Assembly: GCF_021735925.1 (NCBI RefSeq)
Contig: NZ_WMEA01000001.1
Span: 3,130,001-3,194,000 of the forward strand
DNA from: Loktanella sp. M215
GTDB taxonomy: Bacteria > Pseudomonadota > Alphaproteobacteria > Rhodobacterales > Rhodobacteraceae
Length of the DNA: 64,000 nucleotides
Direction: 5' to 3'
Of the stretch, positions 43,812 to 52,720 are shown piece after piece. The translations under genes and the position numbers were made by a program. Positions within the stretch are counted from its first letter, which is position 1, and the number at the start of each line of letters is the position of its first letter. Below the pieces are notes generated by a model. It searched no databases, had not been told where the DNA came from, and saw only the letters and a program-made list of their open reading frames with translations.

Positions 43812-45143
43812 ATGACGATGACCTATCCCGGCACGGCCCCGATGGCCCTCTCGGCAGACAAGGACGCCCTGCGCCTCTGGCCCCGGATGCTGACCGGCCT
43901 CGTGCTGGCCACGGCGCTGATCGGCGGCGTCGGCGGCTGGATCGCCACGGCCGAACTCGGCGGTGCCGTCATCTCGCAGGGCGTGGTCGTGGTCGAGGCG
44001 AACGTCCAGTCGATCCAGCACCGCGACGGCGGCATCGTCTCGGCCATCGCCGTGCGCGAAGGCGACGTGGTGACCAAGGGGCAGCTGCTGATCCGCCTCG
44101 ACGACGCGCAGACGACGTCGGAACTGGCCATCGTGCAGGGCCAGACGACCGAACTGGAAGTGCGCAGCGCCCGGCTGACGGCGGAACGCGACGGCCGCGA
44201 CCGGCTGGCGCTGGACCCCGACTGGATCGCCGCCCACCCCGAGGCCGCCGAGATGATCGCCGGCGAGACGAAGCTTTTCGACGGTCAGCGCCAGACCCGC
44301 GACAGCCAGCGCCAGCAGCTGGAACTGGGCATCTCGCAGATTACCGAGGAAATCGCGGGCCTGCAGGGCCAGCGCACCGCCAAGGCCGCCGATGCCACGC
44401 TGGTCGAGGCCGAATACGACCGCACCCGGTCCATGACCGAACGCAAGCTGATCGAGGTCTCGCGGCTCTACGGGGTCGAGCGCGAGCGCGTCCGCCTCGC
44501 CGGCGAGATGGGCGAGATCGAGGCCGCGATCGCCCGCGCCGCCGCCCGCACCAGCGAGATCCGCCTGCAGATCCTCGCCATCGACGACACCGCCCGCACC
44601 GAGGCGCAGCGCGAGCTGAGCACCGTCGTCACCCGGCTGGCCGAACTGACCGAACGCGAGATCGCGATCCGCGACCGGCTGAGCCGCACCGAGATCCGCG
44701 CCCCCATCGACGGCGTCGTCAACGAGCTGAACATCCACACCCTAGGCGGCGTCGTCACCCCCGCCGAGGTGCTGGTCACCCTCGTCCCCCGGGACAGCCC
44801 GCTGCGCGTCGACATCAAGCTGCCGCCCACCGCGATCGAGCAGGTCAGCCTGAACCAGGTCGCCCGCCTGCGCTTTCCCGCCTTCAACCAGCGCGTCACC
44901 CCCGAACTGCGCGGCGCCATCGTCCACATCTCTCCTGCCACCACGACCGACCGCACGACCGGCCAGTCCTACTACCAGGCCACCGTCGACATCGCCCCCG
45001 GAGAGATCGCAAAACTCCACGACAGCCACCTCATCCCCGGCATGCCCGTCGAAGTCTTCGTCACAACACAAGACCGCACCGTCGCATCATACCTCATCAA
45101 ACCCATCACCGACAGATTCGCACACGCCTTCAGAGAACGCTGA
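43812..45143 (+). CDS. Type I secretion periplasmic adaptor, HlyD/PrtE family
   Basis: 443 residues. One membrane helix near residues 25-45 (MLTGLVLATALIGGVGGWIA), then the lipoyl-like half-motif VEANVQSIQHRDGGIVSAIA, a long alpha-hairpin coiled coil (residues ~95-290), the second lipoyl half (TEIRAPIDGVVNELNIHTLG), and a beta-barrel domain. It bridges the ABC transporter to an outer-membrane TolC-type channel; no TolC gene is in the window. The GGAGAG ribosome-binding site is good. A hairpin follows. Confidence 0.92.
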   Translation: MTMTYPGTAPMALSADKDALRLWPRMLTGLVLATALIGGVGGWIATAELGGAVISQGVVVVEANVQSIQHRDGGIVSAIAVREGDVVTKGQLLIRLDDAQTTSELAIVQGQTTELEVRSARLTAERDGRDRLALDPDWIAAHPEAAEMIAGETKLFDGQRQTRDSQRQQLELGISQITEEIAGLQGQRTAKAADATLVEAEYDRTRSMTERKLIEVSRLYGVERERVRLAGEMGEIEAAIARAAARTSEIRLQILAIDDTARTEAQRELSTVVTRLAELTEREIAIRDRLSRTEIRAPIDGVVNELNIHTLGGVVTPAEVLVTLVPRDSPLRVDIKLPPTAIEQVSLNQVARLRFPAFNQRVTPELRGAIVHISPATTTDRTTGQSYYQATVDIAPGEIAKLHDSHLIPGMPVEVFVTTQDRTVASYLIKPITDRFAHAFRER

Positions 45144-45151
45144 AAGAGGGG

Positions 45152-45182
45152 GGCGATCCGGTGCCAAACGTTCCGGATCGCC
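45152..45182 (+). terminator. Hairpin after the type I secretion operon
   Basis: Perfect 10-bp stem GGCGATCCGG / CCGGATCGCC with an 11-base loop, 8 bases after the HlyD stop codon. It is not followed by a T tract, but the location fits an operon end. Confidence 0.65.
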
Positions 45183-45513
45183 ATGCGCGACATGTCTTTC
45201 AGATTTCACTGACACGGCGGTCCAGGCACCGGCGGGTTCACGACAAAACTTGCAGCACGGACGCCACGCAAAGAACAGCCAAGCCCTGTCATGCAACACC
45301 GCAGGTGTACCTGTGCTGCATGACATCCTGTGATCTATTCCGCCCCCTACCGGAATGCCGACACAGCCGGCATGGGCCGATCCAGTCAAAGTATGTCCAT
45401 TTGCGTAAACGAGCCGCAGAACGCAATTACTGCTGCAAAATAGACGCGGCGTTTCCTTTTCCATTCTGGACAAGATTGCCGATATTGGCTGCCCCTGACT
45501 GAGATATCGCGGA
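45183..45513. other. Intergenic region without a recognised gene
   Basis: 331 bases between the type I operon hairpin and the 3' end of the convergent curlin-like gene. Short frames are present, but none is convincing. A small inverted repeat CAGGT-GT-ACCTG lies at 45302-45313. Composition is more AT-rich than the type I operon. Confidence 0.5.
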
Positions 45514-46569
45514 CTAATTTCCAGATCCGATAATAGTCATGAAAAGGCGGTGATCGTCGCCGGATTGAAACGTCCCCATGATATTCGTATCACCGAACAC
45601 AAAGACCGATGCTTCATTTCCCTTGCCGTCCTGCACAAATTCGCCGACAGAGGCAACAGGCAAAATCGCGGTCGCGCTGGCGGCAAGATTGTTATTGTTA
45701 TCGCCGAAAATCTCTACCGTCGCCAAATTGCCGCCGTATTGCCGGACCAGGCCAATATTGCCATTCCCAAAGACCGAGATTGCGGCCACATTGTTTCCGC
45801 CACGCCCAACGCTGTCATAATCCTGGTCAATCCGAAAATCGTTGTCATCGCCTTTCAGATCGAACGTCACGCCATTGGTGCCGTCCTGACGGATGAAAAC
45901 ACTGTTACGGTCGCTTTGCGCGCCCCCATCACCCGCAGATGCCATGTCCAAAGAAAGTATGGCCGCATTCGTCCCCAGCTGGTCGATACCGATAATATTG
46001 AAAGCGCATTCGATCGGTGCCGCAATGACGATATCGTTTTCCGTGCCATCCTGACGCAGACCCAGCTGGTTTTCGTTGCCGTTTATGGTGATGAAGCCCA
46101 CGTCATTCATGCGCCCGCCCTGCCGGATTCCGAAACGGTTGAAATCGCCGGTGATCAGCAGATCTACGCGGTTGCCGTTGCTGCGGATGTCGCCGTTTCC
46201 GGCCTCTTGGACGATGCCATTGTCGGTCACAATGGTTTCAGCCGCAGCGCCCGACAACCCGATCTGCCCATTGCGGCCCCCCGTCATGCGCAGGGTTATC
46301 TGGTTGTCCGCGTCATAGGCGTTGTTGTTGGCAAGCTGGTCGATCAGCGCGACACGGTTGAACGCTCCGGTCTGCTCGCGCAATTCAATTCGGCGAGCGT
46401 CACGCAGTCCGGTTTGCAGAACATGGTCGTCATTTCCAAGCACTAATGGTGACTTCAATTTCAGTCTGCTAGGAGGAGGGTTGATAACGTTTGTGCGAGA
46501 TGTTTTGGTCTTGCCAAGCGCACTTCTGGTGTCCTTTGCAGGTGACGGGCCTGCCATCGCGCCAAACAA
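45514..46569 (-). CDS. Curlin-repeat-like protein, 5' end uncertain
   Basis: Up to 351 residues, made of repeating ~20-residue units rich in Asn, Gln, Gly and aliphatic residues, e.g. FNRFGIRQGGRMNDVGFITI, NENQLGLRQDGTENDIVI, GNIGLVRQYGGNLATVEIFG, FVQDGKGNEASVFVFGD. The N-X-A-X5-Q-X-G pattern is that of CsgA/CsgB curlin repeats, which fold as amyloid beta-solenoids on the cell surface. No signal peptide is seen at the ATG (46569), and the first ~40 codons overlap the facing gene at 46481, so the true start may be nearer 46445 or the 5' end may be lost. Confidence 0.65.
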   Translation of the reverse strand: MFGAMAGPSPAKDTRSALGKTKTSRTNVINPPPSRLKLKSPLVLGNDDHVLQTGLRDARRIELREQTGAFNRVALIDQLANNNAYDADNQITLRMTGGRNGQIGLSGAAAETIVTDNGIVQEAGNGDIRSNGNRVDLLITGDFNRFGIRQGGRMNDVGFITINGNENQLGLRQDGTENDIVIAAPIECAFNIIGIDQLGTNAAILSLDMASAGDGGAQSDRNSVFIRQDGTNGVTFDLKGDDNDFRIDQDYDSVGRGGNNVAAISVFGNGNIGLVRQYGGNLATVEIFGDNNNNLAASATAILPVASVGEFVQDGKGNEASVFVFGDTNIMGTFQSGDDHRLFMTIIGSGN

Positions 46570-47419
46570 CAGGATCGTGATTAATCAGGGCAATCCGATC
46601 ATCGGTGCCACCGGCAATACGCTGGTCGTCGATAAAAATGCCGCCAGCAATTCAATGGTTGCGGTTGCAGAACCGGATCAGGCCGTGTAGACACAGGACG
46701 TCGAAAGCCGTCCCCCGCGCACAGCCTATATCATCAATTCTGGCTTACCTACCGCTCAGTTCAAAAGGACCAATTCGGCTAGCATTACCATTTCGGGTAA
46801 CGGCAATATTGTCGGGCTGAACCTGCCTGCCCTGTCGCTTGCCAAGGACTTCGCCACAGAAGGGTCGACGGACTGGCGCAAGGCCGACATATCCGAAAAT
46901 TGCAAGGCACCGCTTCAGGATCCCGTCGTCTGGCGCATTCTCGATGGGATGATCTATCTGCGCGCCGAAAGTGGTGCGGATATCGCAAAATTGGGTGGTG
47001 ATCCGAACCGCCTGACCGGAGACTTTGCAGCCCCTCCTGGCGCAATCGTGCTGGAGCGGAATGAAGGCAGCGGAGCGAAAGCCATGCTTGTGGCCGCCAT
47101 CACGAAACACAAATGCTATTACCTTGGATATCAAAGTGTCTGCGCCGCACCGGACGCAACGGCCGCACCAGATCTGTCGGATGGAGAGGCGGCCGTTCAG
47201 GTGCTTGTCACGCTCAATGTGCGCAGCCAGCCGCGCCGGGCGGCGCCGCTGATCGGCACCGTCCCCAAGGACTCCAATGTGGTCGTGAATCTTTGCCTAA
47301 CCACGTCCGACGGCATCTGGTGCCGGGCGGATTTCGGCGGGAAAACCGGCTGGATGGCAAAATCTGTCGTGCGGCAACAGGAATGGCCCGTCATTTCGTT
47401 CGTGAACGCCAAAGAATAG
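46481..47419 (+). pseudogene. SH3b-domain exported protein gene interrupted by in-frame TAG
   Basis: A strong AGGAGG site precedes TTG 46481, opening a signal-peptide-like start (FVRDVLVLPSALLVSFAG). The frame is open to TAG at 46688-46690 and then open again, in the same frame, for 242 codons to 47419. The part after the TAG includes a curlin-like unit (NSASITISGNGNIVGLNL), a Cys-containing region, and a C-terminal bacterial SH3 domain (VTLNVRSQPRRAAPLIGTVP; GIWCRADFGGKTGWMAKSVV). A single nonsense change, perhaps CAG to TAG, would explain it; read-through is an alternative. Product role unknown, probably envelope-associated. Confidence 0.65.
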
Positions 47420-47591
47420 GGCGCGTAAAGATCAGGGCAGCCGGTACTGATCGCGCCACCATATTGGCGGCAAGGTCAGTCCCTGCGCACCGGTCGATGC
47501 GTCACTGCCGGGTCATGGCCTTGCGCCTGAGATGAGCGGACTGGACCCGTCTGAACGTTCGCCCTTGTGCCAGACACCCGACGGTCAAATC

Positions 47592-48893
47592 TCAGTGCAG
47601 GCCAAGCCTGACTGAAAGCGCGGTCTCGATCCGCTGCGCGGCAGACAGCAGAAACGCGTCGCCCGCCCGCGGACCCGTTACCTGCAGGCTCACCGGAAGG
47701 CCATCCACCCGGCCGCAGGGCAGCGCGATCGACGGGTGCCCGGTCAGATTGGCAAAGCCCGTGGCGCTGATCTCGCTGTCGCCGCCGTCTTCGATCAGCG
47801 GATCCTCGAAGGGTGCGGTGAATGGCACAGTCGGTGAGAGCAACACGTCGCAGGTGTCGAACATCATATCGACGGCCTCGCGGATCGCGGTCTGGCGTTC
47901 CTTTGCCCTGATGTAGCGGATGGCAGGCACGACGGCCCCGGCGCGGATCTGCGCCAGCGTGGCGGGGGCGTATCCGGCGGGATTGCGGTGGGACAGAGCC
48001 TGATGGATCAAGGCCGCCTCTGGCAGCAGCAGATCCATCAGGACGGCGTTGGCGTCGTCGAGCGCAGGCAAGGTCACGTCGCGCAAGGTCATGTCGGTCA
48101 GGCAGGCTAGCGCGGCCTCGATCTCATCCGCGACGGGGCGGTTGGCTGGATCGGTGGGAAAGTGCTGCCGCAGGATGCCGATGCGCAGCGGCCCGGTGTG
48201 ATCGCACGACATCTGGCTGCCCGCGATGCAGGCCAGCACCAAGGCTGCGTCAGCCACGGTGCGGGTAAGCGGCCCGGCATGGTCAAGAGCGGGCGACAGG
48301 GGAAAGACGCCCTCCAGCGGCACGCGGCCAAAGCTGGGCTTCATCCCCACGATGCCGCAATAGGCGGCGGGAATCCGGATCGACCCGCCGGTATCGGTGC
48401 CGATGGCGGCTGGCACGATGCCGTCGGCCACCGCAGCGGCGGAGCCGCCGCTGGACCCGCCGGCGGTGCGTGCGGGGTCCAGCGGATTGTTCGTCTGGCC
48501 GACCTCCGGATGGGCCACGCCGTAGGCGTATTCAAGGCATTCGGTCTTGCCCAGGATGATGGCCCCAGCGGCGCGCAGGCGCGCGACAAGGACCGCATCC
48601 GCTGCCGCGATCCGGGGCGATTCCGCGCGCGTTCCCCAAGCTGTCGGGGCGCCCGCGACGTCGATGATATCCTTGATCGCGACGGGGATCCCGTGCAGCG
48701 GGCCAAGGTCGGCACCGCGCGCCAGGGCGCGTTCTGCTGCTTCTGCCGCCGCTTGGCTGGCGGCCACCATCGGATCGGCGAAGGCGTTCAGCACCGGGTT
48801 GCGGGCCGCGATGCGCGCTTGCGCCTCGGCCACGACCTGCACCGGGCCGAGGCTGCCCCGGCGATAGGCCGCAGCCATGTCGGCGATGGTCAT
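47592..48893 (-). CDS. Amidase signature family hydrolase
   Basis: 433 residues. The Ser-Ser-Lys triad regions are visible: Lys in [12 protein letters not shown], the Gly/Ser-rich [15 protein letters not shown], and [20 protein letters not shown] with the nucleophile Ser. It hydrolyses an amide bond; the substrate cannot be told. It is last in a six-gene minus-strand operon, overlapping the M20 peptidase gene by 4 bases (ATGA). The longer frame beyond 48893 is not coding. Confidence 0.9.
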   Translation of the reverse strand: MTIADMAAAYRRGSLGPVQVVAEAQARIAARNPVLNAFADPMVAASQAAAEAAERALARGADLGPLHGIPVAIKDIIDVAGAPTAWGTRAESPRIAAADAVLVARLRAAGAIILGKTECLEYAYGVAHPEVGQTNNPLDPARTAGGSSGGSAAAVADGIVPAAIGTDTGGSIRIPAAYCGIVGMKPSFGRVPLEGVFPLSPALDHAGPLTRTVADAALVLACIAGSQMSCDHTGPLRIGILRQHFPTDPANRPVADEIEAALACLTDMTLRDVTLPALDDANAVLMDLLLPEAALIHQALSHRNPAGYAPATLAQIRAGAVVPAIRYIRAKERQTAIREAVDMMFDTCDVLLSPTVPFTAPFEDPLIEDGGDSEISATGFANLTGHPSIALPCGRVDGLPVSLQVTGPRAGDAFLLSAAQRIETALSVRLGLH

Positions 48894-50263
48894 AGCGCCA
48901 GCCGGTCGAAGAGCCGCGCCCAGGCGATCTGGCCGCTGCGTAAGGAGGACAGGCGGTAGAACTCGTTCGGCGCGTGATAATCCTCGTCCGAGGTCGAGAA
49001 GGAAAAGAAGATCGTGCCGACGTCCAGATGCGCCGCGAAGACCGCACCGATCGGGATCGTAGCCCCCATCGCAACCCGCAGGGGGCGCGTGCCCATGATG
49101 TCCGTCAGGATCTCCTCGGCCACGGCGAGGCCGGGCATGTCGGGGTCCAGCGCGAAGGCCTTCGACCCCGGTCCGTGGCGGTGCAGGTCCATGGTGTATC
49201 CGGCAGGCCGTACGGCGGTCAGGTGATCGCGGATCGCGGCAAAGACCGCATCCGGGTCCTGCCCCGCGACAAGGCGACAGGTGATCTTGACCGCGGCCTC
49301 TGACGGGATGACCGTCTTGGTTCCCTGCCCCGCGTAGCCGCCGGAAATCCCGTTGAACTCCAGCGTCGGGACCAGCCATTGGCGGGTCAGCAGCGCCGGT
49401 CCGTCCGGCAGCGGATCGGGTCGTGGCGCACCGATGCTGTCGAAATAATCGGCAACGTCAAAGGCAACATCGTTGATCGCGTCAATAATCGCGGGGTCCG
49501 GCGGCGTTGCGGCATCCGCAAAACCGGGCACCGTCACGCGGCCATCGTCGTCGTGCAGGCTAGCCATCATGCGCGCCAGTGCGCGCACCGGATTGGGCGC
49601 CGACCCGCCGTGGCGGCCAGAGTGCAGGTCCTTCGACGCCCCCCTGACCGTCAGTTCCATCGCGAGCATGCCGCGGCTGGCCACGGTGATCGACGGCAGG
49701 TCGGCGCGCCACATCGCTCCGTCGGCCGAGACGACGAGGTCGCAGGCCAGACGGTCTGCCATCGCGGCGACCGTGGGGGCAAAATGCGGCGAGCCGCTTT
49801 CCTCTTCGCCCTCGATCAGGAACTTGAGGTTCAGCGGCGGCGCGCCATGCACGGCGGCGTAGGCGCGCGCGACCATCAGCGGGATCAGCAGCGAGCCTTT
49901 GTCGTCGGATGCGCCACGGGCATAGAGGCGGTCGTTGCGGATATCCGGCTCGAACGGCGGCGTCTGCCATTTGCCCAGCGGATCGGGCGGCTGCACGTCG
50001 TAGTGGCCATAGATCAGGATCGTGGGCTTCGCCGGATCGACGATCCATTCCGCAAAGATGCAGGGGTGGCCGTCGGTTTCGACCAGTTCGACGGTGGGCA
50101 ACTGCGCGTCTGTCAGCCGGTCCACGACGAACTGTGCCGCACGGCGCACGTCCGCGGCAAAGGCCGGATCGGTGCTGACGCTGGGGATGCGGCAGAAATC
50201 CTTCAGCGTTTCGATGGTGGCAGCATCCTGTGCCGCCAGCCAGTTTTCGACGTCCTTCGTCAT
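48890..50263 (-). CDS. M20 family dipeptidase/deacylase
   Basis: 457 residues. Metal-site motifs of M20: ILIYGHYDVQPP (His, Asp), the ARGASDDKG region, and FLIEGEEESGSPHF with the catalytic Glu pair; a dimerisation lid domain lies in the middle (GSAPNPVRALARMMA). Such enzymes are cytosolic zinc peptidases or amide hydrolases acting on dipeptides or N-acyl amino acids. The start is ATG 50263 rather than 50302, since it overlaps the SDR gene stop as ATGA. Confidence 0.9.
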   Translation of the reverse strand: MTKDVENWLAAQDAATIETLKDFCRIPSVSTDPAFAADVRRAAQFVVDRLTDAQLPTVELVETDGHPCIFAEWIVDPAKPTILIYGHYDVQPPDPLGKWQTPPFEPDIRNDRLYARGASDDKGSLLIPLMVARAYAAVHGAPPLNLKFLIEGEEESGSPHFAPTVAAMADRLACDLVVSADGAMWRADLPSITVASRGMLAMELTVRGASKDLHSGRHGGSAPNPVRALARMMASLHDDDGRVTVPGFADAATPPDPAIIDAINDVAFDVADYFDSIGAPRPDPLPDGPALLTRQWLVPTLEFNGISGGYAGQGTKTVIPSEAAVKITCRLVAGQDPDAVFAAIRDHLTAVRPAGYTMDLHRHGPGSKAFALDPDMPGLAVAEEILTDIMGTRPLRVAMGATIPIGAVFAAHLDVGTIFFSFSTSDEDYHAPNEFYRLSSLRSGQIAWARLFDRLAL

Positions 50264-50997
50264 TTGCCACCATCCACGCCAAGGGTTTCGCCGGTGATCC
50301 AACCTGCGTGGTCAGAGGCAAAGAACAGCACCGCGTTGGCGATATCCGCGGGCTTGCCCAACGTGCGCATCGCGATGTTGTTCAGAAGGGCGGTCTGCCC
50401 CGCCTCGCCCATCGCCTCCCACTGACGCTCTGTCGTGGGGTTGGACCGGACGAAACCGGGGGCCACGCAGTTGACGGTGATGCCGAACTGGCCGAGTTCG
50501 TGTCCCAATTGACGCGTCAGGCCGATCTGGCCCGCCTTGGCGCTGGCGTAGGCCTGAATGCCGGTCAGGCTGATCGTGCGCCCGGCACCGGAGGAAATGT
50601 TGACGATCCGCCCGCGGACCTTGGCCTTCATCCCCGGCGCCACGGCCTGCGCCATGAAGAAGGTGCCAGAGAGGTTCACGTCAAAGATCGTCTGCCAGTC
50701 GGCGGCGGAAATGTCCTCGATCGGTCGGCCCACCTGACCGCGCACGCCACCGGCACAGTTGACCAGCACATCGGCGTCGAGGCCGGGGATCAGCGCCTGC
50801 ACCGCGTCGCGGTCGCCGATGTCGAGGGTATGGGCAGTGATTGCGTCATGCGCGGCCGTCTGCGCCAGCCCGTTCGCGTCCACGTCCACCGCGTGGACCG
50901 TCGCACCAAGGTCAGCAAAGGCCAGTGCTATGGCGCGCCCGATGCCTTGGGCCGCCCCCGTAACGATCACGGTCTTGCCGTCAAATGCGATCTTCAT
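50260..50997 (-). CDS. Short-chain dehydrogenase/reductase
   Basis: 245 residues. Rossmann motif TGAAQGIGRAIA, NAG-equivalent NCAGG, catalytic Ser in VNISSGAG, and Tyr/Lys in YASAKAGQIG; the end GETLGVDGGK is typical of FabG-like SDRs. NAD(P)-dependent alcohol or ketone oxidoreductase of unknown substrate. It is coupled at both ends by 4-base overlaps within the operon. Confidence 0.92.
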   Translation of the reverse strand: MKIAFDGKTVIVTGAAQGIGRAIALAFADLGATVHAVDVDANGLAQTAAHDAITAHTLDIGDRDAVQALIPGLDADVLVNCAGGVRGQVGRPIEDISAADWQTIFDVNLSGTFFMAQAVAPGMKAKVRGRIVNISSGAGRTISLTGIQAYASAKAGQIGLTRQLGHELGQFGITVNCVAPGFVRSNPTTERQWEAMGEAGQTALLNNIAMRTLGKPADIANAVLFFASDHAGWITGETLGVDGGK

Positions 50998-52013
50998 GCC
51001 ATGACCTCTGCCAGTTCCTTCAGGTTTTCGCGCGCCAGCGGGCGTTCGCCCCGTTCGATCTGCGCGATCATCGCCATGAGGCGTTCCGTCAGCGGCGTCG
51101 GGACGCCATTGGCCCGCCCGGTCGCCACGATGGGGCCCAGCTGCGCCTCGCATTCTGTCTTGCGCTTGCGCACCGCCAGATCACGCCAGATGCCGGAGTG
51201 GGTCTTAGTCGAGGTGCGGTTATGGGCCACCATCTCATCAAACGTGCGATCCAGCGCCGCCTGCGGCGCGCCGGGCGCGAAGGCCTCGGGGTGGAAGCCG
51301 TTGAAACCGACAGGCGTGACACCTTGGGACGCGGCGACAGCCCCGGTTTCCTGTCCCAGTGCTGTCAGCACCGCGCGGCAGTCTGCGCCGTCCAGCACAT
51401 CGACGATGGAATCGTCCGTGAGCGCCGTGCCGAACAGCAGCGCGCCATAGGTCATCTTGCCCCAGAGGTAGCCCCAGATGTTGTCGGTCGTGACCGCCCG
51501 GTCGTCGAATGTCAGCATCAAACGGTGCAGGTCGCGGATGCGGTCCGTATCCTGACCGTCCAACTCTCCGACCACGACCGCACCGCGCCCGGAATAATGG
51601 ACGACGCCCGGCGACAGGTAGTCGGCGCCGAAGTTGACAAAACAGCCGATGGTCCGATTTGCCCCCACGACCTGTGCGATGCCAACCTCGTTCAGACCGT
51701 TCTGGGCCGAGACGACGTAGCCGTCCGCTGCCAGATGCGGGGCCAGTGCGGCGACCGCATCTTCCGTGTGCAGTGCCTTCACGCAAAGAAAGATGCGATC
51801 AAACGTGCCGGTCAGATCGGCGGGCGTGACGGCGCGGGCCGCCCTGTGGTCGGGATGAACGGGGCCTTCGATGGTCAGCCCCGCGTCATTCATCGCCGCG
51901 ACATGCGTCGCGTCGGCATCGACGTAAAGCACATCCTCGCCCGCGCGCTGGAATGCGGCCCCAAGCGAGGCGCCGATGGCCCCCGCACCCCAGATCAGGA
52001 TCTGCGTGCTCAC
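50994..52013 (-). CDS. Ketopantoate reductase family (PanE/ApbA) protein
   Basis: 339 residues from a GTG whose bases overlap the creatininase stop. The N-terminal nucleotide-binding motif is ILIWGAGAIGASLGAAF. FLCVKALHTEDA, the conserved QNGLNEV and the C-terminal helical domain with GKMTYGALLFGTALTDD follow. True PanE makes pantoate; the location in a catabolic operon suggests a different 2-oxo or 2-hydroxy acid. The GTG was chosen because it starts the Rossmann strand and is coupled. Confidence 0.85.
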   Translation of the reverse strand: MSTQILIWGAGAIGASLGAAFQRAGEDVLYVDADATHVAAMNDAGLTIEGPVHPDHRAARAVTPADLTGTFDRIFLCVKALHTEDAVAALAPHLAADGYVVSAQNGLNEVGIAQVVGANRTIGCFVNFGADYLSPGVVHYSGRGAVVVGELDGQDTDRIRDLHRLMLTFDDRAVTTDNIWGYLWGKMTYGALLFGTALTDDSIVDVLDGADCRAVLTALGQETGAVAASQGVTPVGFNGFHPEAFAPGAPQAALDRTFDEMVAHNRTSTKTHSGIWRDLAVRKRKTECEAQLGPIVATGRANGVPTPLTERLMAMIAQIERGERPLARENLKELAEVMA

Positions 52014-52720
52014 TTCTTCACCTGCGGCCAGGGGCCTTCCATCAGCGCGCGGGTCTCGGCCACGCCGGTCTCCCAAAGGTCCTGCATCTCCGCATCGTCG
52101 CGCTGGTAATAGCCGCCGAAGTTGCCGTCGCCCAGCAAGGCCCGCGTCTGGGCCGGGTCCATCGCGCGCATGGCGACGAGGTCGGTCATCGGTTTCTGCT
52201 GCGTCGGTAAATCACCGGGCAGACGGGTCCAGAGGAAGTTTTCCATCCAGGAGGCGTGGCTCGCCACCGGGTCGATGTCCTGCACCTTGGCAAAGGTCTG
52301 CGGCGCGTTCCACCAGTTATGGAACTTTACGGAGGTGCCGGGATGATCGGCCATCCACTCGATCGCGAGCGACCCGGCGGGGGCGTTGCCGCCGTGGCCG
52401 TTGACGATAAAGATGCGGCGGAAGCCCTGATGGTAAAGACCGTCGAGGATGTCGCGCACGACTGCGACGTAGGTCTCTACCCGCAGGCTGATCGTGCCGG
52501 GATAGGCCATGAAGTAGGGTGTTACGCCATAGGCCAGCACCGGGAACACCGGCAGACCCAGCGGCTCTGCCGCATCCAGCGCCATCTTTTCAGCCAGGAT
52601 CGAATCGACGGACAGGGACAGGCCCGCGTGCTGTTCGGTGCTGCCCAGCGGCAGGACACAGAGGTCATCGGTCTTCAGGTAGTCCTCGACCTGTTGCCAA
52701 CTCATGTCAGAGATTTTCAA
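52010..52720 (-). CDS. Creatininase family amidohydrolase
   Basis: 236 residues. LPLGSTEQHAGLSLSVDS carries the conserved Glu/His/Asp metal ligands, and IFIVNGHGGNAPAG is the second signature. The family includes creatininase and other cyclic-amide hydrolases (two-metal enzymes). The substrate here is not known, but a cyclic amide imported by the neighbouring transporter is plausible. It overlaps the regulator gene by 4 bases. Confidence 0.9.
   Translation of the reverse strand: MKISDMSWQQVEDYLKTDDLCVLPLGSTEQHAGLSLSVDSILAEKMALDAAEPLGLPVFPVLAYGVTPYFMAYPGTISLRVETYVAVVRDILDGLYHQGFRRIFIVNGHGGNAPAGSLAIEWMADHPGTSVKFHNWWNAPQTFAKVQDIDPVASHASWMENFLWTRLPGDLPTQQKPMTDLVAMRAMDPAQTRALLGDGNFGGYYQRDDAEMQDLWETGVAETRALMEGPWPQVKK

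Noticed and set aside
41541..44738. 1065-codon open frame on the minus strand opposite the RTX and HlyD genes
   Set aside because: Antisense shadow of high-GC coding DNA with regular RTX repeats; no domain, and the plus-strand genes are unambiguous. The same applies to long minus-strand frames opposite the peroxidase gene (33359-35893, 35942-37795).
45302..45313. CAGGT-GT-ACCTG inverted repeat as a quorum-sensing lux-type box
   Set aside because: Too short, wrong arm order for known lux boxes, and not near a start codon.
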